Shown here piece by piece: positions 34,847-45,516 of a stretch of DNA of 50,099 bases (its first letter is position 1; every line of letters starts with the position of its first letter). Made by a program: the position numbers and the translations under genes. Where the stretch lies: contig JAJZPC010000008.1 in NCBI GenBank assembly GCA_021811385.1, positions 1 through 50,099 on the forward strand. The letters are read 5' to 3'. The notes beneath the pieces were generated by a model. The model made no database searches. It was given only the letters and a program-made list of their open reading frames with translations, and was not told the origin of the DNA. Source of the stretch: Deltaproteobacteria bacterium (GTDB lineage: Bacteria; Desulfobacterota; Desulfobulbia; Desulfobulbales; Desulfurivibrionaceae).

Positions 34847-36502
34847 ATGCGAATTGTTGATCTGAGGCTGTCCAAGAAGATTCTTGGGGGATTCGGTATA
34901 GTTTGCTGTGTTTTTATCCTGGCCATTGTCTACCAGTTCTTTTCCACGCTTACTCTTGCGAAGATGCAGGACGAAGGCGCCCGGCGAGCCGAGGACGCCA
35001 TGGAGATGGGGCAGATCATGGAGCGGATGGTCGGCGCTTACGCGGTGATGGCAGACACGGTAATCAACCGGAATCTTGCCGAGAGCAAGAAAGATTTTGC
35101 CGAGACCAGAGCCCGGGCCGAGAAAGATATCGCTCGGATAAACGAACTGGTGGATCATGAACAGGAGAGAATCCTGGCCGCGGAGGTGGCCAAGCATTAT
35201 ACCGACTACCTCAATACCTTTGAAAAGGAGATGCTGCCGTTGCTTGAAGGATCCGCTTCCGCCAATGTGGCGGAGATTCGGGAGGTGGACGGGAGGATCG
35301 ATCAGCTGCGGCAAGAGACCGACGAGCCCTTGGAGAAGCTTCTTAAGTCCTTGTTAGATGAAATGGTCGAGGCGGACAAGGTCTTTGATGCGGCCCGAAC
35401 CCGTGCTACCATCGTTGCCGGGGTGCTCTCGCTGGTCGGACTGGGGCTTGCCGTGATCATCGCCCTGTTTACCGCCGGAAGCATCACAAAGCCCATGGAC
35501 GAAGCAGGGGATGTTCTTAACCGAATATCCAAGGGAGACATGACCGTAGAGATAGCAACGGACCGGAAAGACGAGATTGGTCAGATGCTTACCTCCGCGA
35601 AGAATATGGTCGAGATGCTGCGGAATATCGTTTCTGATGTGCGCGGTGCCGCCGATCAGGTGGCAGCCGGCAGCCAGGAGCTGAGCAGCAGCTCTCAGCA
35701 GGTTTCTCAAGGGGCAAGCGAACAGGCGTCCTCGGTGGAGGAAATTTCCTCGTCCATGGAGGAATTGGCCAGCACCGTGGCCCAGACCGCTGATCATGCC
35801 CGGCAGACTGCGGCCATCGCGACCAAGGCCTCTGCCGATGCCGTGGCCGGCGGCAAGGCGGTGGCGGAAACCGTAACCGCCATGCAGCATATTGCGGAAA
35901 AGATCGAATTGATCGAGGAGATTGCCAGGCAGACCAATCTGTTGGCCTTGAATGCCGCCATTGAGGCGGCCAGGGCCGGGGAGCACGGCAAGGGTTTCGC
36001 CGTGGTTGCCGCCGAGGTGCGCAAACTTGCCGAACGCAGTCAGGTGTCGGCTCAGGAGATTAAGGGGGTTGCTTCGTCAAGTGTAAAAACGGCCGCCAAC
36101 GCCGGCAAGCTGATTGACGAGATTGTGCCCCAGATTCAAAAAACAGCCGAGCTGGTCCACGAGATCGACGCGGCCGCCAATGAGCAGGCCAGGGGAATTG
36201 ACGAGAATGCCCGCGCCATACAGCAATTCGATCAGGTAATTCAGGCCAATAGCGCCGCTGCCGAGGAGATGGCTTCCACCAGCGAGGAACTCACCGCCCA
36301 GGCCGCCCAACTCCAAGCAACCATCGCTTTCTTCAAGGTGGAGATGGCGAGAGCGGAAGCCATGTCGCGCCCGCAAATGCGGCAGGGACATCGGTCCCTC
36401 CCTTTGTCGATGGCAAAAGCGAAGAAAGGGGGGCCGCCTTCGGGAGGGGGGGTGAAGCTGACTCTGCCAAGCGTTGGAGAAGGTGATTTCGAAAGGTATT
36501 GA
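34847..36502 (+). CDS. Methyl-accepting chemotaxis protein, four-helix-bundle sensor (MCP 5)
   Basis: This 551-residue receptor has membrane helices at about 13-34 and 188-209, with a helical periplasmic domain between them that fits the 4HB_MCP family (alternating charged heptads, no strands). A single canonical HAMP ([20 protein letters not shown]...) leads straight into the signalling hairpin, with no extra HAMP-like units. The hairpin tip [20 protein letters not shown] and the [10 protein letters not shown] methylation region match the other receptors. The linker carries VKLTLP and ends in DFERY. A GAGGGGG site precedes the ATG. It lies 44 bases after MCP 4. Confidence 0.94.
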   Translation: MRIVDLRLSKKILGGFGIVCCVFILAIVYQFFSTLTLAKMQDEGARRAEDAMEMGQIMERMVGAYAVMADTVINRNLAESKKDFAETRARAEKDIARINELVDHEQERILAAEVAKHYTDYLNTFEKEMLPLLEGSASANVAEIREVDGRIDQLRQETDEPLEKLLKSLLDEMVEADKVFDAARTRATIVAGVLSLVGLGLAVIIALFTAGSITKPMDEAGDVLNRISKGDMTVEIATDRKDEIGQMLTSAKNMVEMLRNIVSDVRGAADQVAAGSQELSSSSQQVSQGASEQASSVEEISSSMEELASTVAQTADHARQTAAIATKASADAVAGGKAVAETVTAMQHIAEKIELIEEIARQTNLLALNAAIEAARAGEHGKGFAVVAAEVRKLAERSQVSAQEIKGVASSSVKTAANAGKLIDEIVPQIQKTAELVHEIDAAANEQARGIDENARAIQQFDQVIQANSAAAEEMASTSEELTAQAAQLQATIAFFKVEMARAEAMSRPQMRQGHRSLPLSMAKAKKGGPPSGGGVKLTLPSVGEGDFERY

Positions 36503-36615
36503 GGGAAATATTTTCGTGTTTGCGCAATCTGGTCGGAAGAAATACGCTTTGCTGTTCTGCAGCCAGATGGCAAGGATTCTGTCGAAGTGAACCTATTGTA
36601 AAAGGAGATAGGAAA

Positions 36616-38442
36616 ATGTTGCAAGATATGAATCTCAGCAAACGCTTGAGTCTTGGTTTTTTGGTGTTGGTGGTGATTATGCTGGTTTTGATCTGGATCG
36701 GCTCCACTGGGATGTCGAAGATCAATGATGACATGGAGCGGATTGTCACCGTCAACATGATCAGAATCGACAACATCAATGAAGCGAACATGGCTATTGC
36801 CAACATTGGCATCAATATCAGGAACATGATTCTCACCGACAGCGTGGAAAAGAAACAGGAATACGAGGAGCGGATTGTCAAGTTTCGCCAAAAATACGAT
36901 GAATCCTTCAAAAAAGTCGTGGATATGACTACCACGAACGATACCAAGGCTTTTGATCTTATCGAGAAGATCAAGGAGTCCATCGCCGCCCTGAGAAGCA
37001 TTAACAATAGAATCATGGACCTGGTCAAGGCTAACAAGGATGCAGAGGCCGAACAAGTGCGGACTAAGGAGGGCGGCCCGGCAGAACGTACTATGCAAAC
37101 ACAGTTGCAGCAATTGTTGGATCATAACTTGGAGCGCAATAAAATTCGTTACGAGGAAGCCGAAGCAGTCTTTCACACTTCTCGTAATCTCATGCTCGGC
37201 TTGGGCGGCGCCGCGCTTTTGCTGAGCGTCGGTATTGCCGTATTCCTTACCCGCTCGGTTCTCCGTCAGCTTGGCGCCGACCCGAAAGAGGTCCGTGAAG
37301 TCGCCAACATGGTGGCGATCGGCGATTTCCCCAGCGACCTTACCCTTGCCGCAGGCGACACCACCAGTGTTATGGCCGCGATGAAGAAGATGGTTGACGC
37401 CCTTGCTCGCATCACGGCCAACGCCAAGCAGGTTTCCCAGGGGAATCTCATGGTGGAGATGAAAAAGCGAAGCGACAAAGATGAACTGATGGAATCTCTC
37501 GCCACCATGGTCGCAAAGTTGAAAGAGGTTGTCATGGATATCCAGGCCGCAGCCGACCAAGTGGTGGCCGGCAGCCATGAGCTGAGCGCCAGCTCCCAGC
37601 AGGTTTCCCAGGGGGCCAGCGAGCAGGCCGCTTCGGTGGAAGAGATTTCTTCGTCCATGGAGGAGCTGGCCAGCACCGTGGCACAGACTGCGGACAACGC
37701 CCGGCAGACCTCAACTATTGCCACCAAGACCGCGACGGATGCCGGAGCCGGTGGCCAGGCAGTGGCGGAAACCGTGGTAGCCATGCAGCATATCGCGGAA
37801 AAGATCGAACTTATCGAAGAGATCGCCCGACAGACCAACCTGCTGGCCTTGAACGCCGCCATTGAGGCGGCCCGGGCCGGCGAACACGGCAAGGGTTTTG
37901 CCGTGGTGGCCTCGGAGGTGCGCAAGCTTGCCGAACGCAGTCAGGTATCGGCCCAGGAGATCAAGGGGGTTGCCTCGGCCAGTGTGGCCACCGCTACCAA
38001 CGCCGGAAGGCTGATCAACGAGATTCTCCCCCAGATCCAAAAAACCGCCGAGTTGGTGCAGGAAATCGATGCGGCCAGTAACGAGCAGGCAAGGGGAATC
38101 GAGGAGAATTCCAAGGCAGTCGAACAGTTTGATCAGGTCATTCAGTCCAACAGCGCGGCTGCCGAGGAAATGGCCTCCACCAGTGAAGAATTGACCGCGC
38201 AAGCCTCCCAGATGTTGGAAACCATCGCCTTTTTTAAGCTCGATAATCTGGGCGGGCAAAGGCGTCAGGCAAGTAGCTCCGTTGCCGGTGGCCAAAGAGG
38301 AAGAGCGCCCTTGTCCTTGTCTCATGCAAAGAAAGCAAGGTCGGCACACTCCGGGGATGGTGGTAAGCAGACCTCCCCATCAGGCGTTGGTGGTGGGACG
38401 AGTATTGCCTTGGATAACCAGAATGATTTTGAGCGCTATTAA
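36616..38442 (+). CDS. Methyl-accepting chemotaxis protein, four-helix-bundle sensor (MCP 6)
   Basis: This 608-residue receptor has membrane helices at about 10-30 and 187-207. The periplasmic part is four-helix-bundle-like, with [13 protein letters not shown] near residue 64, a stretch common in 4HB_MCP sensors. After the second helix comes [20 protein letters not shown], then a HAMP-like unit of the [16 protein letters not shown] type, which resembles the last unit of MCP 1 rather than the LSDKD type of MCPs 2-4. The signalling hairpin is the shared one. The linker is longer and serine and glycine-rich, lacks the VKLSLP block, but ends in DFERY. The start at 36616 is chosen for its AAAGGAGATAGG ribosome site. 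Confidence 0.93.
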   Translation: MLQDMNLSKRLSLGFLVLVVIMLVLIWIGSTGMSKINDDMERIVTVNMIRIDNINEANMAIANIGINIRNMILTDSVEKKQEYEERIVKFRQKYDESFKKVVDMTTTNDTKAFDLIEKIKESIAALRSINNRIMDLVKANKDAEAEQVRTKEGGPAERTMQTQLQQLLDHNLERNKIRYEEAEAVFHTSRNLMLGLGGAALLLSVGIAVFLTRSVLRQLGADPKEVREVANMVAIGDFPSDLTLAAGDTTSVMAAMKKMVDALARITANAKQVSQGNLMVEMKKRSDKDELMESLATMVAKLKEVVMDIQAAADQVVAGSHELSASSQQVSQGASEQAASVEEISSSMEELASTVAQTADNARQTSTIATKTATDAGAGGQAVAETVVAMQHIAEKIELIEEIARQTNLLALNAAIEAARAGEHGKGFAVVASEVRKLAERSQVSAQEIKGVASASVATATNAGRLINEILPQIQKTAELVQEIDAASNEQARGIEENSKAVEQFDQVIQSNSAAAEEMASTSEELTAQASQMLETIAFFKLDNLGGQRRQASSSVAGGQRGRAPLSLSHAKKARSAHSGDGGKQTSPSGVGGGTSIALDNQNDFERY

Positions 38443-38486
38443 CCGACCCGTCTCTTGCGAGATGCGGTTGACCGAAAAGGTGAATC

Positions 38487-40577
38487 ATGGCTGATACGGA
38501 ATATGCAGAGGTTTTTCGTGAGGAAGCGGGAGAGCTTCTTGAGGAGTTGGAAACGTCTCTTCTGGAATTGGAAAAAGATCCTGCCGACCTCAAGATAGTG
38601 AGCCGGGTTTTTCGGGCCATGCACACGATCAAGGGGTCCGGGGCGATGTTCGGTTTTGACGATATCGCCGGGTTCACCCACCATGTGGAAACGGTCCTGG
38701 ACAAGGTCCGGGACGGCTCGGTGCCGGTGAGCACGGAGTTGATCGATCTGACCCTGGCCTCCAGGGATCATATCCGCGCCCTGCTGGACGCCGCCACCGG
38801 CGGAGGCGAGGCGGATCCCGCCGAAGGGGAGCGGATCATCGCCGGGTTGCAGTCCCTGGTCGGCGGCAGGGTGCCGGACAAGGCGCAGGCGATTCCAGTC
38901 CCGGCGGAGCCGGAGGCGGAAAAAGATCCCACCGAGGGCAGGCGCACCCATTACCGGATTTCCATCAAGCCGACGCCGGAGTTCTTTGTCGGCGGGAATA
39001 CCATGGAATCGTTGATCGCCGAGCTGGGCAAGCTCGGGGAAAGCACACCATTCATGGAGGACGGGCAGGAGGGCGGGGGAGTGCTCATCCTGCTCACCAC
39101 CGACAAGGGAATCAACGCCATCGAGGATGTGCTGGTATTTGCCGAGTCCAGCTGTCAGGTGACGGTGACGGTGCTTGCCGTCGAAGGAGAGGAGGATCTG
39201 GAGGAGCACAAGAGACTCGGCGAGATCCTGCTGGAACGGGGGGAGATCTCTGACGACGATTTGAAAACCGTGCTTGAACGGCAGAAGCCCCTGGGTGAAC
39301 TGCTGGTCGGGGAAAAGCTTGTTTCGCGAACCAGTGTCGACGCCGCCCTTGCCGAGCAGAAGCTGGTCAGGGATGCCAAGGAAAAGGCGACGGTTGCCAA
39401 GGGTGCGGAAAGCATCCGGGTTGCCTCGGAAAAGCTGGATGAACTCATCAATCTGGTGGGCGAGCTGGTTGTTACCCAGGCCCGGTTGACCCAGGTCGCA
39501 AGCCACCACAAGGACTCCGATCTTGTCGAGCCGGTGGAGGAGGTGGAGCGCCTAACCGCCGAACTGCGGGATTGTGTGCTCAATATCCGGATGCTGCCCA
39601 TCGGCACCACCTTTGCCAAATTCAAACGTTTGGTTCGGGATCTTTCCGCCGAGCTGGGCAAGGAAGTGGTCATGGTCACGGAGGGCGCCGAAACCGAGCT
39701 GGACAAGAATGTCATCGACCAGTTGGGCGACCCCATGGTCCATTTGATCCGGAACAGTATCGACCATGGGATCGAGTCGCCGGAGGAACGGGAGCTTGCC
39801 GGTAAGCCGCGCAAGGGTACCATATCCCTTGCCGCCCAGCATTCGGGCGCCAATGTCGTTATCACCGTCACCGATGACGGCAAGGGCCTCGATGCGGAGA
39901 AAATCCGGCAGAAAGGTCTGGAAAAGGGGCTGCTCCGCGCGGACATGGAACTGAGCGAGCAGGATATCTGGAACACCATTTTCGCGCCGGGGCTTTCCAC
40001 TGCCAAAACCGTTACCAGCGTCTCCGGGCGCGGGGTGGGCATGGATGTGGTGAAAAGCACGGTGGACGCCCTCAAGGGCTCGGTTTCCGTTACCAACAGC
40101 GTCAAGGGGCAGGGCACCACCATCACCATCATGCTGCCCCTGACCCTGGCCATTATTGACGGCCTGTTGGTTAATGTCGGAGAGACGCATTTTGTCCTGC
40201 CCCTTTCCCAGGTGGAGGAGTGTGTGGAGCTTACCGAGGAGGATATCGCCCGATTCCATGAGCGGCGGATGCTGCCGGTGCGGGACCAGCTTGTGCCCTA
40301 TGTGCGCCTTCGGGATTTCTTCGCCATTCCCGGCGAAAGGCCCGCGCGGGAACAGATGGTGATCAGCAGAATCAACGGCGATCGTTTTGGCTTGGTGTTG
40401 GACGGGGTGGTGGGCGAACACCAGACGGTTTTGAAATCACTGGGCTGGGTCTACCGGAACGCCACGGGTCTTTCCGGGTCGACGATCCTGGGCAACGGGC
40501 ATGTCGCCCTGATCCTTGACGTGGCCAATGTGATGCAATGCGCCCGGCAGGAAGAGCATGCAGCTCTATCCAACTGA
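38487..40577 (+). CDS. cheA: Chemotaxis histidine kinase CheA with an MshEN-like insert
   Basis: CheA phosphorylates itself and passes phosphate to CheB and a receiver protein under receptor control. In the 696 residues I see the Hpt domain with phospho-acceptor H46 (FRAMHTIKGSG), a region at 155-232 of P2 or dimerisation type, the dimerisation helices (about 305-370), the ATPase domain (NSIDHGIESPEER near 423-435, DDGKGLD, GRGVGMDVVK) and a C-terminal CheW-like domain (about 550-685). Residues 243-291 carry two copies of a 24-residue pattern RLGxxLxxxGxIxxxxLxxxLxxQ, typical of MshEN/GspE-N domains, some of which bind c-di-GMP. It starts 44 bases after MCP 6. Confidence 0.96.
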   Translation: MADTEYAEVFREEAGELLEELETSLLELEKDPADLKIVSRVFRAMHTIKGSGAMFGFDDIAGFTHHVETVLDKVRDGSVPVSTELIDLTLASRDHIRALLDAATGGGEADPAEGERIIAGLQSLVGGRVPDKAQAIPVPAEPEAEKDPTEGRRTHYRISIKPTPEFFVGGNTMESLIAELGKLGESTPFMEDGQEGGGVLILLTTDKGINAIEDVLVFAESSCQVTVTVLAVEGEEDLEEHKRLGEILLERGEISDDDLKTVLERQKPLGELLVGEKLVSRTSVDAALAEQKLVRDAKEKATVAKGAESIRVASEKLDELINLVGELVVTQARLTQVASHHKDSDLVEPVEEVERLTAELRDCVLNIRMLPIGTTFAKFKRLVRDLSAELGKEVVMVTEGAETELDKNVIDQLGDPMVHLIRNSIDHGIESPEERELAGKPRKGTISLAAQHSGANVVITVTDDGKGLDAEKIRQKGLEKGLLRADMELSEQDIWNTIFAPGLSTAKTVTSVSGRGVGMDVVKSTVDALKGSVSVTNSVKGQGTTITIMLPLTLAIIDGLLVNVGETHFVLPLSQVEECVELTEEDIARFHERRMLPVRDQLVPYVRLRDFFAIPGERPAREQMVISRINGDRFGLVLDGVVGEHQTVLKSLGWVYRNATGLSGSTILGNGHVALILDVANVMQCARQEEHAALSN

Positions 40578-40584
40578 AGAAAAA

Positions 40585-40678
40585 AAGGAGCAAGGCTAGA
40601 AGCTAAAGGTGAAAGGAAAAAGGACTGATTTTTTTTGCACCTTTAGCCTTTTGCCTTGGCATTCAGCCTTGCATCTTA
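40585..40678. repeat. Inverted heptamer arrays between cheA and cheW
   Basis: The left arm 40585-40626 has six unbroken heptamers (AAGGAGC, AAGGCTA, GAAGCTA, AAGGTGA, AAGGAAA, AAGGACT). The right arm 40638-40678 has inverted units (CACCTTT, AGCCTTT, TGCCTTG and on, with one 6-nt unit). The arms can pair, for example AGCTAAAGGTG with CACCTTTAGC, forming a long hairpin inside the che operon. Confidence 0.85.
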
Positions 40679-40701
40679 CTTAAGCACACGGGAGAGAAAT
40701 C

Positions 40702-41256
40702 ATGAGTGCGAAAAATGAAACGGTTCAGTTGCAAGCCACGCAATATCTCACCTTCATGCTTCGGGAGGAGGGTTTTGCCATAGAAATCTCCAAGGTCAGG
40801 GAGGTGCTTGATGTCACCACCATGACCAGGATCCCCCGGATGCCGGAGTATCTGAGCGGGGTCATCAACCTGCGCGGCAACGTGGTGCCGGTTATGGATC
40901 TTGGTCAGAAGCTGGGGATGGGAAGCATCGAATACACCAAGAACACCTGTATCATGATCGTGGAGCTGGAGGTGGACGCCAATCTGGTGGAGATGGGGGT
41001 GCTGACCGATTCCGTGCAGATGGTTCTTGACCTGAACCCGGAAGACATCGAGTCCGTCCCCAAAATGGGAACCAACCTGAACACCGAGTTCATCAAGGGC
41101 ATGGGGAGGCAGACCGAGGAGAAATTTCTGATCATCCTTGATATCGACAAGGTCCTGGCCAGCGAAGGCGAAGCTGCCTTGAGGGAAATCGACAACGCCG
41201 TTACGGTCCAATCGGTTGGATCCACACCCGAAGAAGCTGTCGGGACGGAAGCGTAG
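40702..41256 (+). CDS. cheW: Chemotaxis coupling protein CheW
   Basis: CheW bridges receptor tips and CheA in the signalling array. The 184-residue product has the CheW SH3-like double barrel: YLTFMLREEGFAIEISKVREVL at the start, the conserved IPRMPEYLSGVINLRGNVVPVMDL block (about 43-67), and a last strand segment with LIILDIDKVL. The C-terminal ~30 residues are an acidic, low-complexity extension beyond the usual ~150-160 residue length. A GGAGAG site precedes the ATG. It lies 124 bases after cheA, across the inverted heptamer element, and 30 bases before cheR. Confidence 0.96.
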   Translation: MSAKNETVQLQATQYLTFMLREEGFAIEISKVREVLDVTTMTRIPRMPEYLSGVINLRGNVVPVMDLGQKLGMGSIEYTKNTCIMIVELEVDANLVEMGVLTDSVQMVLDLNPEDIESVPKMGTNLNTEFIKGMGRQTEEKFLIILDIDKVLASEGEAALREIDNAVTVQSVGSTPEEAVGTEA

Positions 41257-41286
41257 CGGTCATCAGGTCTTGAAACTGGAGAACCC

Positions 41287-42171
41287 ATGACTCTTTCCGG
41301 AGATCAAGGAACCGCTGTGGATTGGTCCGTGCATTCGCCGACCTTGTCCGATCGGGATTTTAACCGGTTCAGCGCGTTTATTTACGAGGCCTGCGGCATC
41401 AAGCTGCCTCCCATCAAGAAAACCATGCTTACCGCCCGGTTGCAGAAGCGGCTGCGGCAGCTCCATCTGGATTCCTTCTCCGCCTATTTCGATTATGTAT
41501 TGAGCCCTGATGGTCAGGACAAGGAGCTGTGTCACATGATCGATGTGGTCAGCACCAACAAGACCGACTTTTTCCGGGAGGCAAAGCATTTTGACGTGAT
41601 GACCAGCCTTACGCTCCCCGACTATGTGCAGCGGATGACCCACTCTGCCCACAAGACGCTCCGGGTCTGGAGCGCGGGTTGCTCAAGCGGCGAGGAGCCG
41701 TATACCCTGGCCATGGTGCTGGAGGAGTTCTTTTCCCGGTATCCGGGGTTGGACTACTCCATTCTCGCCACGGATATCTGCACCGAGGTGCTTGCCAAGG
41801 CGGATGAGGCCATCTATACCGATGAGGTTGTGGCGCCGGTTTCCCCGGTATTCCGCAATAAGTATCTGATGAAGGGGAAGGGCGCGCACAAGGGGTTTCA
41901 CCGGGTTGTTCCCGAACTCCGGCGCAAGGTGGAGTTCAAGCGGCTCAATTTCATGGATCGGGATTTCGGTATTGACCGGAAAATGGACATCATCTTTTGC
42001 CGGAACGTAATTATTTATTTTGACAGGAAAACCCAGTGTGCGCTTTTTGAGAAGTTTTATCGCCAGCTTTCTCCCCGAGGCTATCTGTTCACCGGACATT
42101 CGGAAACCCTGGAGAGCATAGGGGACCGGATGGAACGGATTGCAGCGGCTGTGTATCGATGCCGCAAATAA
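41287..42171 (+). CDS. cheR: Chemoreceptor glutamate methyltransferase CheR (tether-binding type)
   Basis: CheR methylates receptor glutamates with S-adenosylmethionine. The 294-residue product has the N-terminal helical domain (about 15-95), the SAM-binding WSAGCSSGEEPYTLAM motif (128-143), TNKTDFFRE, and the FCRNVIIYFD motif near 237-246. The beta-subdomain contains LMKGKGAHKGFHRV (194-207). Its GxGxHxG loop corresponds to the insertion that, in Salmonella CheR, lets the enzyme bind the C-terminal receptor pentapeptide. That fits the DFERY ends of five neighbouring MCPs. Its last 13 bases overlap cheD, so translation is coupled. Confidence 0.95.
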   Translation: MTLSGDQGTAVDWSVHSPTLSDRDFNRFSAFIYEACGIKLPPIKKTMLTARLQKRLRQLHLDSFSAYFDYVLSPDGQDKELCHMIDVVSTNKTDFFREAKHFDVMTSLTLPDYVQRMTHSAHKTLRVWSAGCSSGEEPYTLAMVLEEFFSRYPGLDYSILATDICTEVLAKADEAIYTDEVVAPVSPVFRNKYLMKGKGAHKGFHRVVPELRRKVEFKRLNFMDRDFGIDRKMDIIFCRNVIIYFDRKTQCALFEKFYRQLSPRGYLFTGHSETLESIGDRMERIAAAVYRCRK

Positions 42172-42680
42172 AAGATATCCTCGATACGGAGCACCCGGTG
42201 GTGAACCTGCATCCGGGGGAGCTGTTTGTCGCCCATGAGCCGACCCTGGTCACCACCATTCTCGGCTCCTGTGTTTCGGTGTGCCTGTACTGTCCCAGGC
42301 AGAAAACCGGAGCCATGTGTCATGGCGTGATGCCGGCTCGCGCGGATCTGAACGTGGAAGACAGTTTTCGCTTTGTGGAGAGTTCGGTGCGGTACATGGT
42401 CGAGGTGTTGACCAACGGAGCCCTCTTCTGTCCCAACGCCGGATTGGTGGCAAAGATCTTTGGCGGCGCGGATGTTTTGGATGTTCGTTTTGGCCCGGCA
42501 ACCGATGCCCGGAGTATCGGGGCGATGAACATCAAGGCGGCGAGAGAGGCCTTGGCGCGGTACAATGTTCCCGTGGCTGTGGAAGAAGTGGGCGGCGTAC
42601 ATGGCTGCAAACTGTTTTTCTATACCCACACCGGTGAAGTCCTGTTGCGGCGAATTCCCCGTACCTCTGTCCCAGGGTGA
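42159..42680 (+). CDS. cheD: Chemoreceptor glutamine deamidase CheD
   Basis: CheD deamidates (and may demethylate) receptor glutamines. The 173-residue protein keeps the catalytic triad at the spacing known for the family: T32 and C38 in TTILGSCVSVC, and H55 in CHGVMPA. Further family blocks are GGADVL (where the usual form is GGA.M) and the C-terminal GG.HGCKLFF. CheD usually works with CheC, which binds CheY-P, but no cheC is encoded in this cluster. It overlaps cheR by 13 bases and is followed 6 bases later by cheB. Confidence 0.94.
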   Translation: MPQIKDILDTEHPVVNLHPGELFVAHEPTLVTTILGSCVSVCLYCPRQKTGAMCHGVMPARADLNVEDSFRFVESSVRYMVEVLTNGALFCPNAGLVAKIFGGADVLDVRFGPATDARSIGAMNIKAAREALARYNVPVAVEEVGGVHGCKLFFYTHTGEVLLRRIPRTSVPG

Positions 42681-43751
<1,071 letters not shown>

Positions 43752-43906
43752 GAGGGAGGGCAAAGGCGACGGTTTTCCCTAACGGCTTCTAAAAAAAGAT
43801 TCTAAAATGAGAATACGTGTAATAGTATATTAACATCTCGAAGAGACAACCCTTTGTCCGGCAAGGTCCGGGCAAGCGAGAAGGATAACGTGCGAGAAGG
43901 AGTACC

Positions 43907-45493
43907 ATGGATCTCTTAAAGGATTTTGCGCAAAAAGATATGATCGAACAGATCGTCTGCCTGGATGAGATCAAGGAGTCCAAGTTGGTGGACGCCATTC
44001 CGGGCTTGTGGAGTCTGTATGCCAATCCGCTTGGTGATCAAGCGGTTGACGAGATGGTCTATCATACCCTTTTCGACTTGCTTGCCGGGCGGGAGCAGGA
44101 GATTATCGCCGGTCTGGAACATGAAGCAACAGCCGTTCGTCTCATGTGTGTCCGGCGGGCTGCCGACGGCGGCTCCCCCGCTCTCAAGGACGCGCTGGTC
44201 AAGCTGCTTGGTTCCAAGCCGGCAAACGAATTGATCGCCGAGGTTATCCGGGCCCTGGGCAGTTATAAGGATGCGGAACTCACCGATATTCTGTTGCCCT
44301 ATCTCAAGCATGAAGATTATTCCGTGGTCGCCTGGGCCATGCGCGATCTTGCCGCAATCCATGATCTCAGGGTTCGCGATGCCTTGATGGCCATGGTTTC
44401 CGAGAGCAAGGAGGTCCGCAGCGTTGATGCCGGGTGCGATCTGCGCACCGCTCTGGCCGTGGAGAATATCGCCAATTTCCCCGACGACACGACCTCGGCG
44501 TTTCTCATCGGGTTTATCCACCATGCCAATCCCTCGTTCCGGAGGGTTGTTATCTCCACCCTTGCCGGCATGGGGGAGGGGATCCTGTCTGCCCTGGAAA
44601 AATGTCTCGATACCGGCGACAAGGATGAAAAAATCATGGCGGCCAACGTCATCGGCATGACCGGGAAAAAGCGGGGCGCCGATATCCTGGTCGCCCATCT
44701 GGAAAATGCCGGGGACGGCAACCTCAAATTTGCCATTTATGAAGCGTTGGGGCGGATCAGTTCCATGCGCAGCGTGATCGGGCTGACCGACGGCCTGGCC
44801 GAACAGGACGATCTCGTCCTCATTGCCGTGGTGACCGGTCTGGATCATCAGTGCAACCCGGGGGTGGTCAAGATGTTGAACGAGACCATCGCCAGGGGCG
44901 ACGCCCAGAGCCAACGGGTTCTGTCGGCCATCATCACCTCCCACGCCCGGCAGGTTTTTGCCGCCCTGTACAAAGATGGCGGACAGCGTACCGCCTTGCT
45001 TGCCGCCGTGCAGAAGTCCGGGGATCATGAGGCCATCGGCGCTTTCCGCGCGGAACTTGACAGGATCGGCGGGGACCAGGCTGCCAAGGATATCCAGCAG
45101 TTGAGCCTCGGCGAGGCTGGCGCCAAGGAAAAACGTATCCTTGCCGCGGATGATTCCAAGGCCATGCTCTTCTTTTACAAGGGCGTTGCCGCGGACCTCG
45201 GCATGGAGCTGGTCACGGTGGAAGACGGGAAAAAGGCCTTTGATTACCTGCAGATCGACAGCGAGTTCGATCTGATCATCACCGATATGAACATGCCGAA
45301 CATGGACGGCATCGAGCTGACCCGCGAGATCCGCAAAAAGGCGGAATGGGCAAAGATTCCGGTGCTGATGGCGACCACCGAGTCGGAAAAAACCCAGTCG
45401 GAACTGGCCCGGCAGGCCGGGGTGACCGATTTTATCACCAAGCCCTTTTCCAAGGATGATTTTAAGGTGAAGATCGGCCAGATGTTTGCCTGA
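43907..45493 (+). CDS. HEAT-repeat protein with C-terminal CheY-like receiver
   Basis: This 528-residue protein has two parts. Residues 1 to about 400 are a run of paired helices of ~30 residues with HEAT/PBS-lyase-like repeats (for example VIRALGSYKDAELTDILLPY, VVAWAMRDLAAIHDLRVRDA, ANVIGMTGKKRGADILVAHL), a protein-binding solenoid. Residues ~408-528 are a complete receiver with the acidic pair in AADDSK, phospho-acceptor D460 in IITDMNMPNMDG, T490 in MATTES and K512 in FITKPF. There is no DNA-binding or enzyme output domain. It lies directly behind cheB, and no separate cheY is in the cluster, so it may be the phospho-receiver output of CheA, acting by binding a partner through the solenoid. 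That role is inference. AAGGAG 6 bases before the ATG. Confidence 0.9.
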   Translation: MDLLKDFAQKDMIEQIVCLDEIKESKLVDAIPGLWSLYANPLGDQAVDEMVYHTLFDLLAGREQEIIAGLEHEATAVRLMCVRRAADGGSPALKDALVKLLGSKPANELIAEVIRALGSYKDAELTDILLPYLKHEDYSVVAWAMRDLAAIHDLRVRDALMAMVSESKEVRSVDAGCDLRTALAVENIANFPDDTTSAFLIGFIHHANPSFRRVVISTLAGMGEGILSALEKCLDTGDKDEKIMAANVIGMTGKKRGADILVAHLENAGDGNLKFAIYEALGRISSMRSVIGLTDGLAEQDDLVLIAVVTGLDHQCNPGVVKMLNETIARGDAQSQRVLSAIITSHARQVFAALYKDGGQRTALLAAVQKSGDHEAIGAFRAELDRIGGDQAAKDIQQLSLGEAGAKEKRILAADDSKAMLFFYKGVAADLGMELVTVEDGKKAFDYLQIDSEFDLIITDMNMPNMDGIELTREIRKKAEWAKIPVLMATTESEKTQSELARQAGVTDFITKPFSKDDFKVKIGQMFA

Positions 45494-45516
45494 TACCCGC
45501 ACCATGAGCGCAAGGC

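Noticed and set aside
40585-40678. Possible CRISPR-like array
   Set aside because: Units are 7 nt with no spacers, and the two arms are inverted. No cas genes are present.
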